DNA from: Turbatrix aceti
Taxonomy: Eukaryota; Nematoda; Chromadorea; Rhabditida; Panagrolaimidae
Assembly (NCBI GenBank): GCA_963969345.1
Contig: OZ017767.1
Location: forward strand, 5,670,739-5,734,738
DNA: 64,000 bases
Direction: 5' to 3'
The stretch's first letter is position 1, and each line of letters opens with the position of its first letter. The notes under the pieces are model-generated. The model worked only from the letters and a program-made list of their open reading frames with translations. It was not told where the DNA came from and did no database searches. The position numbers were made by a program, and so were the translations under genes. Of this stretch, positions 47,301 through 55,988 are shown piece by piece.

Positions 47301-49773
47301 CGCGTTGAGGAGCCTATGGTCCCGGTGGAGGGCTCCGGAGTCTTCGAATGGAGCGGCCTGGAGAGCGGTCTAGAATCCGAGGCCGAACCGGTCCTAAAAC
47401 TCCCGATCCGCAGACGCATTCGGCGCCGAACGTTCAACGAGTCCGTCTGCGAAAGCGAAATCCAGGCTATGGAAGTCGTCGAGGCTCCGAAAAAGGAGAA
47501 GAAGCGAATTCGACGCAAGCGCTCGCTTTGGTCGTCTCCCTTCAGTCTGCGCTTTCTCTTCCGATCTATTCAGGTCTTCACGCTGTGAGTTGTGCCTTCC
47601 CGAGCATTTATGGGAAAGAACGTTATTTTTTGTTCGTGAACGAACGCGAACAATAAAAAAAATTTTTTTTTGAAAATTGAACGAACGCGAACATTTTTGA
47701 TCGTGACTTTTTAATTTTTTTTTTCAATTTTAGTTCGCTTTACAGATGCGAACAAAAAAATTAGAACAAATCTGTTCGCAAACGAACACGATTAATTTGA
47801 ATTTTTTTTTGAAAAATCGAACGAACGCGAACATTTTTTGTGACTTTCTAATTTTTCCTAATTTTACCCAAATTTTTGTTCGCTTTACGAATGCGAACAG
47901 ATAAATTTGGAACAAATCTGTTCGCGAACGAACACGAACAACAAAAATCTAATTTGTTCGAGAACTTTTGCTTCATCATGCTCTAGAAGCTCCTAACTCC
48001 GGTTTTTTTTCAGTAAACGTTACCGCCATCTCAAAAAAATCTACTACGAGAAAAAGCGCCAGGCCGGATCGTGCCAGCGCGCAATCGTGCGACCTACCTT
48101 CTGAGCGCTGAGCTGCTCCGTCGCCTTCAGCTTCGCCTGGTGGTGTTCTTCTTCCATGGCTAGGAGCTGCTGGTGGTGGTTGCGCGAGAGTTCTTCCGTC
48201 TCGCGCAGTTTTTTTTCCTCTACCCTCCTGATTTCATTGGTTTTCTCAAGTTTGAGACGCGTTTCGAGCTGCACGAGCGCGAATTTGTAATCGTTCTGCG
48301 CGTGGAGCTTGTCCGTCTCCATCTCTGTGATGAGTTCTGCGAGTTTGTCGTCCTGCAACCGTACTTTCTCCCTCGCCTGTCTGAAGGAGAGCTTCTCCTT
48401 CATCTGCGTCGACGCGTCCACCCGCGGCAACGCAGCTTGGTCGACGTCGTTTGCGTCGGTTTGGGTCGTTGCAGCGACACAGATGGTCGCATTGATTCGC
48501 AGGTACTGTATTTTTTTGTGGAGCAACTATAAATGTGTTTTTCTGGAAGGGTTGTTTTTGCAAGTGTTTATGGACGTCAGATTTGATCAGAGGGCGTTTT
48601 TTGTCAGGAAACGCCAAAAAACAGGGGTGACAGGCATCAAACTGCCACAATGCCCGCGTGCTTTTTTGGCGGTGACGGAAACTGCGTGCAAAATGCCAAA
48701 ACAAGCCCCTCCTATGTATTTTTGACCGATCTGGGACATCAGAAGACGCCAACTGACATCACTGTTTATTTGTAGCAGTGTTCCACCGACTCCGACTTTT
48801 GAGTCGACTCTGACTCACATCAGAGTCTAGAGTTGAGAGTCGGAGTCAATATTTTTTTCAAAAAGTGGATTCTAAAAATTCACAGTTTTTTGAAAAAAAA
48901 ATGTACATTTTTTTTTGGCAAAATTCACGATTTTTATCAATTTTGAGTATTTCTTGTTCAAAATTCAATAATGCTTTTTTAATTAATTATAATAATTTTC
49001 TAAATATAAAAAATATTTTTTGAATCGGTTAAAATGGGAGCCAAATTTTGGTCATAATTAGTCGATTCTGTGTCAAAAAGTCGACTCCGAGAATCAAAGT
49101 CAGTTTTTCTCGAAGTTCGAAACTGATTCGTAGTTCGCTTACCGAAACTTCCTCGAGGTGTGCCGTCTTCATCCGCTCCATGACCATCTCGAGCTCCGCG
49201 TTGCGCCTGATCTCGTCATCCAGGTGGTTTTTCGTAACGTGCCAAAACTGGTGAACTTTCTGCACCTCAGTTTCTTTGGCATTTGCTTCGCTCTGGAGTG
49301 TCGCTGCGGATTTTGAGAGAATTTTGACATCGTCTTTGAGCTGAAATTCTCACAGTATGGTTTTCGTGGCGAGATCACGTCTTACCTTGTCGATATCGCC
49401 ATGCAGAGCCTTGACCTTCTTCTTATTAGTCTCGGTGAGCTTGTGCACTATCGACTGGTCGTCCTGGCCCTTTGCTGCTTTCTTGGGGGTCGCTTTGGAC
49501 TCGTGCGGATCAGTGATGGTCGGTTTCTTGACAGGCCGCGTGACGTGCTTCGGCTTTGTCAGCTTTTTGACCTGCGAAGGGGCCACGGCCGTCGTAGGCT
49601 TTGAAGTAGCTTTTGGGACGTCAGCCGCGGACGTCTTTGCCGTCATTGCCACTACTGCCGGCCGGGCGGTCGACAGACTGCTGACAGCCGCTGTCCATGA
49701 CCAATCCCGACTTCCGGGCACCTGTGAAGGGGTCCAAGTGCGCGCATTCGAGTGGATAATTCGTAAAATCCAT
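44382..49773 (-). CDS. coiled-coil protein of unknown family
   Basis: The minus-strand exons are 49773-49656, 49609-49386, 49340-49143, 48505-48098, 44873-44706, 44655-44569 and 44522-44382. Every join after the first is phase 0, giving 447 residues. The N terminus (MDFTNYPLECAHLDPFTG) leads to a Lys/Pro/Thr-rich linker, then several hundred residues of heptad-like Glu/Lys/Leu/Gln coiled coil (for example EIRRNAELEMVMERMK and RETEELSRNHHQQLLAMEEE), ending GLMEPSNKSSTFGRQLD...RVPK. No catalytic domain is seen. The fourth intron (44874-48097, 3.2 kb) carries two genes on the other strand. If the first intron (46 nt, 49610-49655) is not real, the start would be an internal Met at about 49652. 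Placing the last three exons in this gene rests on phase and coiled-coil character only. Confidence 0.65.
44905..45966 (+). CDS. PYCR: pyrroline-5-carboxylate reductase
   Basis: The exons are 44905-45031, 45078-45565 and 45694-45966 (295 residues, normal size). The enzyme reduces 1-pyrroline-5-carboxylate to L-proline with NAD(P)H, the last step of proline synthesis. The N-terminal Rossmann motif is YVIGGGKMAKAVVRGIL (residues about 24-40). LLAVKPQ, VRAMPNVGSAIGSGTT and the dimer-domain signature ISASGPAF...QAPAQIKGDVCSPGGTT follow in the usual order. The C terminus matches the family (AILATVERSHEL). The gene lies inside an intron of the coiled-coil gene on the opposite strand, and its ATG is only 31 nt from that gene's exon, so its promoter must overlap antisense coding sequence. 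A TTTTGTCAG sits 10 nt before the ATG and could be a splice acceptor for a leader. Confidence 0.93.
46044..46049 (+). terminator. poly(A) signal AATAAA of the reductase gene
   Basis: AATAAA 77 nt after the stop at 45966. Confidence 0.55.
46130..46462. mobile_element. foldback MITE related to the 613-bp element
   Basis: A 330-bp hairpin centred near 46290, with arms about 46140-46285 and 46298-46450. Its core GGCACGTT / AAAATCGTCAAAAATGGCA and its right end (CCAAAATATCCCCTGACACATTTC) match those of the 613-bp element near 34 kb, so it is a shorter, older member of the same family. It sits directly upstream of the La-related gene. The exact ends and target-site duplication are unclear. Confidence 0.75.
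46483..48104 (+). CDS. La-related protein, LARP7-like (divergent)
   Basis: The exons are 46483-46587, 46633-46920, 46968-47168, 47229-47584 and 48014-48104 (346 residues, phases consistent). A basic N terminus (KKTRKRPRKTQ) precedes a helical region resembling a La motif (about 25-115), joined through AYVDNLP to an RRM-like domain with RNP1 GYGFVQF (residues 182-188). A long basic C terminus (IRRRIRRRTFNE, RIRRKRSLW) ends ...RAIVRPTF. The order La motif, short linker, RRM, basic tail matches LARP7, which binds the U-rich 3' end of 7SK or similar RNA; the assignment is tentative. The aromatic La-motif residues are not obvious. TTTTTTTCACTGTTCAG ends 1 nt before the ATG, as expected for a cis- or trans-splice acceptor. 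The stop overlaps the antisense coiled-coil exon by 7 bp. Confidence 0.6.
47661..47945. repeat. 140-bp tandem repeat in an intron, rich in CGAAC/GTTCG
   Basis: Two diverged copies 140 bp apart (ACGAACGCGA at 47681 and 47821) lie in intron 4 of the LARP7-like gene. Each carries CGAACGCGAAC, TTCGCTTTACRAATGCGAAC-like and CTGTTCG blocks. A partial third copy starts near 47630. Confidence 0.8.
48785..49090. repeat. dispersed intronic repeat, copy 1
   Basis: It starts with the short palindrome ACTCCGAC...GAGTCGGAGTC, followed by AT-rich sequence (TTTTTTGAAAAAAAAATGTA, TTTTTATCAATTTTGAG) and ending with GTCGATT. The same order occurs at 61745-62035. It lies in an intron of the coiled-coil gene. 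There is no coding capacity. Confidence 0.75.
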
Positions 49774-51444
49774 CTCAGTTAGCTCGGATTGGAATTTCGG
49801 AAATTATGCAGTCAGCGGCACGCCCCCTGTTTGGCTTGGCCGTTCGTTCACTGCGTGCCCTTGCGTGGCTAAGGAACTTCAACAGGCTATTTTTGACACC
49901 TAATACTTGACGCAACGCAAAAAACAACGATAACATATGTCATTGGCACTTTTTTCAAACAACGTCGATTGGCGGATGCGGCACTCATTCACCCGACGAG
50001 TACATCTGTTTTTGGCAGCGGCAAACCGCAAAACTCTATTTTCCCACCGAGGTGGTTGGTGCCTGGGAATGAAGTGTCCCTCTGCGTAGGCCTGACACTC
50101 CGTTGGGTGCGTCTGACGGCAAAAGTTGACTCTGCCCTTTACCTCCCCCGATTTTTTCCGACTTAGCCTGGCCAGAGTAAAAAACTGGAAATTGGGGCCC
50201 TGAATGGCTGCAAACACGAAAAAGGTGTTCTGTCGGGTTCTGGATGAATGCCTGATTATGTATGTACTTTTCTGGGTTTTATCGATGTTCGACTACTAAT
50301 ACGCCAGGGTTTACTGATGGCTAATGCAGCTTGTCTCTGAATTAGCTGTCAAGTTGAACGGATAAACAAACGTCTTTACGCGGAACTTTTTGGTTAGAAC
50401 TTTCGCGATTGGGAGCGCGCATGTTTTTATGCCAACTTTTTTTTTACATATTTTCTAGCAAATTTATATTTCCCGGACAACACTTTAGCGTGTATCTAAT
50501 AAACCCAGAACCGAGTTATGGCAGCGCTTACTTAAACGTGTTCTATAGGGGGAGGTTGTGGCTTTCGTGCTCCGAACCTGCTTTTCACGGGGGGTGTGGA
50601 ATAATAATGGAATAACATGGAGTGCCCGATAGAGACATTTTCTGCCAGACTGCGTTGGCCCCGAAACGCGAAGGAACCTGCGTTGTCCCCAGCGGCCTTT
50701 TGGGTTGGTTTCTGTATAGCCAGGAAGTTTCATATATACGCACTCACAGACCAGGTTTTTTCGGTCAACGTGTTGCTGACTGGGTCGGGACAACTTCCGC
50801 GTCCCGGGTTTCTATCGCGGCATGTTTAGTATTTCCTGGTGTCGCTGTTTGCGACCCGACTCGACTCATGCCAGGGTGCTCGTTGGTCAGGGGGGAGCTA
50901 ATTCCGATCCCCTGCGGTGACGCCGTTCGTTTCGCCTTCGGTCTGCAGAGATTGGATTGCGTGGAGTTCTGTGGCGTAGGATGGCATCACTGTACTCTCC
51001 GGACCACGCTCCACGCTTTAGGATTGGCCTTTCGAAAAAACAAGTCGCACCCAACTTTTAGGGTGCTCACACAGTTTTTTGGAGTGGCACAAAATTAGGG
51101 CGGGCGGGCTCAGTTGTTTGTTTTATCGCCCACCCATAAAATTAATAGCCAGGTCCTGAAGTACAGGAACCTCTGGCAGACGTGAACGACCGCAATTACT
51201 GGGATGTAATCTCGGAGGCGCGGGATTTGACGGATGCCGAACAGAAGGGTACACGTGAGGACCTGACTGACACTTACGCCTTTTTTTCGCATTTCAGCTG
51301 CCCGTTGACAGCGCCGTCGGTCGACACGACACCGTAAGCCCCCAGCTCTCCCTCGCTAAGCCCCATCACATCATCATCGTCGTCGTCGTCAATACATCCT
51401 TCAGCCAAACCTACCCGGCACTACACCTTTGGCAGCTCCCCGAG
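49774..51444. other. gene-free region between coiled-coil and GPCR genes
   Basis: The two genes point away from each other, so both promoters should be here. I find no exon with supported splice sites, no repeat and no tRNA. The chance frames of 60-160 codons show no coding character. Confidence 0.45.
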
Positions 51445-53156
51445 ATGGAGGCCAACGTCTCACAGCTCGTCGAATACGAAGATCCCAACGATTACATCTG
51501 CGGCTACACCGAAGACGTCGATGCAACGAGGTTTTTTGTCATCTCAGGCCTCAGCATCGTCGCTATCATCGGCGCGTGCTGCAATATTATTCTTGCTTAC
51601 ATTTTCCTCTCCCATAAGTTCACAAACACTCCTCCTACGCTGTATCCGACGTTTCTGGCCATTCTCGATGCTCTCATCTGCTGTTATTATGTTTTGCTCT
51701 TCGGCATCGATGTCGTCACCGGTTATCTCAGAATCGAAGTGAGTTTTTGGGTTTTGCATATTTTTTTGCTGAACATGTCAACTTTTGTGTTTTTGAATTT
51801 AACAAACCGAAAAGCCAGAATTGATTACTTTTCTGTTGAAGAACACCTTTTTTATCTTTGTAGCGAATCCCAGGGACAGGTAGCCCTTTTTTGTTTACGA
51901 AAGCCCAGCAGGTAGCGATTAACTGAAAATCGCTAACCTTCGGGTTCTGAGTCGCAAAAAGCAGGTGTTTTGCCATTCAGCACACAATTTGTCATTTAGT
52001 CATTTACCTGGAACCTTTCATTCATTCAAAAGCGCTAAATCCGGATTTGCCCCGGGCTTTAAGATTTTTTAAAAATCCTGGGTTGCAGAGTCTGTTTGTC
52101 ATCTACCACACGTACATCTTGCCGACATTCGTCACCTCAAAAATAACGCAGCTGGCGATCCCGTACTTGCTTATCTTCGTCACCCTGGAGAGATTCGCCT
52201 GGATTACACCAAAGCTGTAAGTTTTGCAGTTTTACAGTTTCACAGAACGCAATTGCAACCTACTGCAACGGGCTTGTTTTCGGCTTACCGGAGGGCAGGG
52301 GATTACCCAGCGGATTAGGCAGTGCTCGGGAATGTATATACGTTGGACATGTTTCAGGAAGAACTTTTGTCTGTTTTCCAAAACTGGACGGCCGCTCAGC
52401 GTGATCTTCTGCCTGATGACGTGCATGGTCATCAGGTCTCTGCCCATCTGGGGACTCACCGTGCAAGTTTTTCCGGAATGTCCCGACTTTTTTCGGACCA
52501 TGGCTGTTGCCCAGTCGCAGTGGGCTCAGGTGAGTGTTCAGTGCGGTGATTTTAAAATGATCATTGGTCCTTTGCAGACGAGCAGGTGGTACTCCTACTA
52601 CGACTTCTGGTTCATCGCGTTCATCCAGACCCTCGTTCCCTTCTGCGTGCTCACGACGACCAACATCATCATCATCAAGCGCCTCGCTACCGTGCACCGC
52701 CTGGAAAAGAGGGATACGATATCTCGACGCGCAGGCGTCCAGAGCACCCTTCTGACCGCTGAGGAGCCGCGAAAGATAACCCGCAAGCTCAGCTTTTCGC
52801 GCCGGATGCCACTGGCAGTCAGACACGCGGTCTACACCACGCTGGCCATCGTGACGAGCTACCTGTGCTGCAACTCGCTGCACCTCGTGCTCACCGTCCT
52901 CGAGCGCTCCGACAGCAGCCTGCTCAAGACGGACGACGCGACCAAGGCTTCCCTCTTCTACACGCTCATGGGCGACACCATCTCTGCGATGTACATGTTC
53001 ACGTCCGCGATCCGCATCATCATCTACTGCAAGTGCAGCCCTGTCATCAAGCAGCACGTTCACAACACATTCCGCAGGTTGCTCCACTGCTGCGCCTGCG
53101 TTGGAGGCAAAAACAAGAGTCTTGCCGTCGACGAGAGCGTCTCCGAGCACGTTTGA
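51445..53156 (+). CDS. rhodopsin-class peptide GPCR (FMRFamide-receptor-like)
   Basis: The exons are 51445-51738, 52089-52216, 52358-52529 and 52578-53156 (390 residues). The N terminus is extracellular with one N-glycosylation site (NVS). Seven helices can be traced: TM1 about 31-55 (ISGLSIVAIIG..NIIL), TM2 about 66-92, TM3 about 108-130 ending LERF in place of DRY, TM4 (LSVIFCLMTCMVI), TM5 (FIAFIQTLVPFCVLTTTNIIII), a long third intracellular loop with basic residues, TM6 (YTTLAIVTSYLCCNSL) and TM7 (SAIRIIIYC in place of NPxxY). The Cys-rich tail (CCACVGG) may be palmitoylated. The pattern is that of invertebrate neuropeptide receptors, especially the nematode FMRFamide-like group. The ligand is unknown. 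Intron 1 is 350 nt, long for this locus. Confidence 0.82.
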
Positions 53157-53820
53157 CTCTTTCTTCTCCCCCGCCTTTGCATTCTCATTGTTCCAAAAAT
53201 TCTCACTACTGGGCGTATTCGAGTTTTCTCTGTAAATTATTTTCTGTGTACTATTAAAATAACGTCTAACTAAGAGGCGATGAATGAACGCGCTGATCAA
53301 AGCACGCAAGCAACCGCGGCAAAAAATGAAGACACCGTTCTGAATAACGTAATAACGTCACGCTGCAAATAACGGCGTTCCTTGAGTTCTAAAAACGCCA
53401 CTCGAGTGTAAAAAAGTGCTTCAAGTGCAGTGCCCTGCAGTCAAATGACATCAAGCCTGTTTGTCCGCCGGGGGAAACTCAAAAACAACCCGGCCTCGAG
53501 CGGCCAAACTTGGGGGGAGCTGATGACTGATGAACAAACTAGAATCAAAGAACGCGTCTCGCTACCGTGATCTTTTGATTTGCGGGACCTTTCGCCCCCG
53601 CGCAAAACTCGGCAGCTGCCTATCCATTAATTTCCCTTTAAAGAACCGCAAAACGAAGACGTGACACGTGCAGTCACAGGACCATTCATTACACATAGCA
53701 CAAAAGAATACATACGCATTGCGTTTTTTTCTTCTAAACAAACCCCTGTCAGAAAATGCAGCGGTCCATCGGACGGAATACAAAGGCTATAAAGGCAAAA
53801 AATGAGGAAAATCAGGAAAA
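53157..53820. other. convergent intergenic region
   Basis: 3' flanks of the GPCR and first aquaporin genes. No canonical AATAAA was seen for the GPCR (ATTAAAATA near 53250 may serve). Nothing else is supported. Confidence 0.4.
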
Positions 53821-55928
53821 TCAGACGACCCTCGAATCGAGGTTAGGATGAACGCTGGATTGCGGCGTTTCCCCGCTCAACAGCGTCACCGCCTGCTTGG
53901 ACTTCTGAGAGCGGTAGATTTCGTCCTCGATCTCGTCGAGATCCGACGGAATGTGGAAACCAATGGTGAAGAAGTACAGCCATCCACCGATGGTCGCTCC
54001 TATCAGCGGGCAGATAATCGGCACCCAGAACCAAGAGTAGTTGTGGATGGAGAACACTTTGCCGCCGTAGCCGATGAAGAGGGTGAAGAGTCGGGGTCCG
54101 AGGTCGCGGGCGGGGTTGACAGCGTAGCCGGTCTGCAAAGATCGACGCGATCAATGCATTTTGCAGAAAAAAAATGCGGTACTCACATTCATGCCCCAGG
54201 CAATGCCGATCAGCGTGACGACGGATGCGATGAGCGCAGGCTGCGCGGGTGTTGGAATCTTGTTGCGACGGTCCGTGATGCAGCAGACGCAGAGCATGAG
54301 AACCGCCGTGCCAAAGACCTGATCGACGATCTGGTTGCAGAGGCCAACGCCTTGGTGGGGGTACGTTGCGAACATGCCAGCGGTCGCCTTGGGACCGGTG
54401 ACGTACCGATGATGGCCATCAAATTCGCTGATCATGTCTGCAATAATTTTTTTGTTGCACTTCAGCCCCTTCGATTTTTAACACCTCAACCCACCGTAAT
54501 ACATGACAAAAGTGAGCAGCGATCCAACAAAACCACCGGCGATCTGCGCCACCCAGTAGGCAATCAGGCGGGCCGCGCTGAGCTGACGCATCGTAAAAGA
54601 GGCGAACGAGACAGCGGGATTCAGGTGGGCCCCGGAGACGCGGACGCCCAACTGGACGGCAAAAAGCAGAGAGAAGCCCCAGCCAAAGTTGACGCCGAGC
54701 CAATCGTTGAACGCGCCGCGGCCGAGGACGGCACAGGCGTTGGTCGAAGTGCCACCAAACTGAATGACGTCAAAGTTATTTCTGGGGTTTCAATGGGGTA
54801 AAAAATCAGAACTCACTAGCAAAAAGGTCGTACAGACAAACTCGCAAAGCACATTCCGCATGAATTCATCCTGGATCTTGAGCTTGATCCGAAGACGATC
54901 CGGAAAAGATTCAAAATTCGACATCACTCGAATCGGCTAAAAAGAACGGTCGAAAAAATTAGAATCCGGTCAGTAGCACGCCAGTTGTTTTTTTGGATAG
55001 AATTAGGGAGGGTGATTACTGCATATCAGTTCTGTTGTGAAAGACACACTGCTTATTGGGCGATCAAAGTAAATGGAATAATAAAACGTGATTACTGATA
55101 ACTTCAATGGCACGCAAGGTAAATGCAAATTTCTGTGATCAGAATATTTTCACGTGAGATGGTTCGCAGGTGGGATCAGATCACGGATATCCTGATCAGA
55201 TCACAGATATCCTGATCAGATTACGCGAATTTCAGATCGGCTTAACCGAAAATGAACTAATCTGCCGTGGATGAATACTGTGAACGCGAAGAGAAAATCG
55301 TTCAAAAACAAGGAAGAAATTAACAACAGTCAAACCTTTCACGGCGATCACAGAACCGTTTCCGTGGAGCGGGGCTGCCTTTCACGGGCTGCACCCAACA
55401 AAGACAATCTTCGCGCGTTCGTTTGTGTTCACAAAAAAGGATGTCACACACTTACTTGAACGAGGAGGAAGTAAAAAACGCAAAAAGTAATCAGGAAATC
55501 AGGTTCGCTCACTTCTCCTCGAAAATAAATTAAATGATTGACGGCGGTCGTTTTGGCAACTGGACAAAAGATCAAATCGCGGTAAACGAGCTAATTGCGG
55601 CATAAAGGTAACAACCCGTGCGCTGGTGGGACTCGGATGGCCGTTAAATGCCGTCGTCGGGGTACCCGATAGCAACTCGCTTTTTTTTTGAAGCGAGCGC
55701 CGATAGCCGTGTACTCGGATCGCAGCTGTCGCCCCGGCGGTGGCGGTGGCGGTGGCGGTGGCGGGTGTAATGCGAGAAGAAGCAATGAAACCTGGTCAGC
55801 AGCAACAAGACGACTCGGCGGACAGCCTGGCAATCAAAAAACGTGTACGAGTGGCTAAGAGACCGCCACAGGTATCACGGCGGCAGTTGTCTTGACAAGA
55901 CGTTTTCGACACTTACCTTGCCGTGCAT
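53821..55928 (-). CDS. aquaglyceroporin A
   Basis: The minus-strand exons are 55928-55917, 54936-54817, 54759-54495, 54437-54187 and 54132-53821 (319 residues). The first exon encodes only MHGK, followed by GTAAGT; it joins in phase 0 to PIRVMSNFE. Starting at the inner Met (54924) gives 311 residues. The product is a six-helix channel with two half-helices carrying AHLNPAVS (Asn91) and YAVNPARD (Asn222). Asp after the second NPAR is the aquaglyceroporin signature, so it should pass glycerol and other small solutes as well as water. The C-terminal tail is polar and cytoplasmic. An extra phase-0 intron just before the second NPA box is missing from the two paralogues downstream, while the other two positions are shared. 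Confidence 0.9.
55174..55222. repeat. 20-nt tandem repeat, 2.5 copies
   Basis: The unit GATCAGATCACRGATATCCT is repeated at 55174-55193 and 55194-55213, with a partial third to 55222. Each unit has TGATCA/GATATC palindromes. It lies in the first intron of aquaglyceroporin A. Confidence 0.9.
55735..55764. repeat. (GGTGGC)n microsatellite
   Basis: About five near-perfect units in the same intron. Confidence 0.9.
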
Positions 55929-55950
55929 GTTGTGTCCTGTTTTTGTTCCC

Positions 55951-55988
55951 GTTCTCGTTGTCGTTCTCGTTCTCGTTCTCGTTCTCGT
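55951..55988. repeat. (GTTCTC)n / (GAGAAC)n hexanucleotide run
   Basis: About six units, GAGAAC on the minus strand, ending 22 nt before the aquaglyceroporin A start codon, so it is probably in that gene's 5' UTR or core promoter. Confidence 0.85.

Larger units (their letters stand above)
54937..55916 (-). other. long first intron of aquaglyceroporin A
   Basis: A 980-nt intron separates the four-codon leader exon from the body. It holds a 20-nt tandem repeat (55174-55222) and a (GGTGGC)n run (about 55735-55764). A leader intron of this kind often carries regulatory sites; that is inference. Confidence 0.6.

Noticed and set aside
50485..51098. Overlapping frames of about 100-158 codons upstream of the GPCR
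   Set aside because: Opposite-strand frames overlap each other, with no motif or exon structure.
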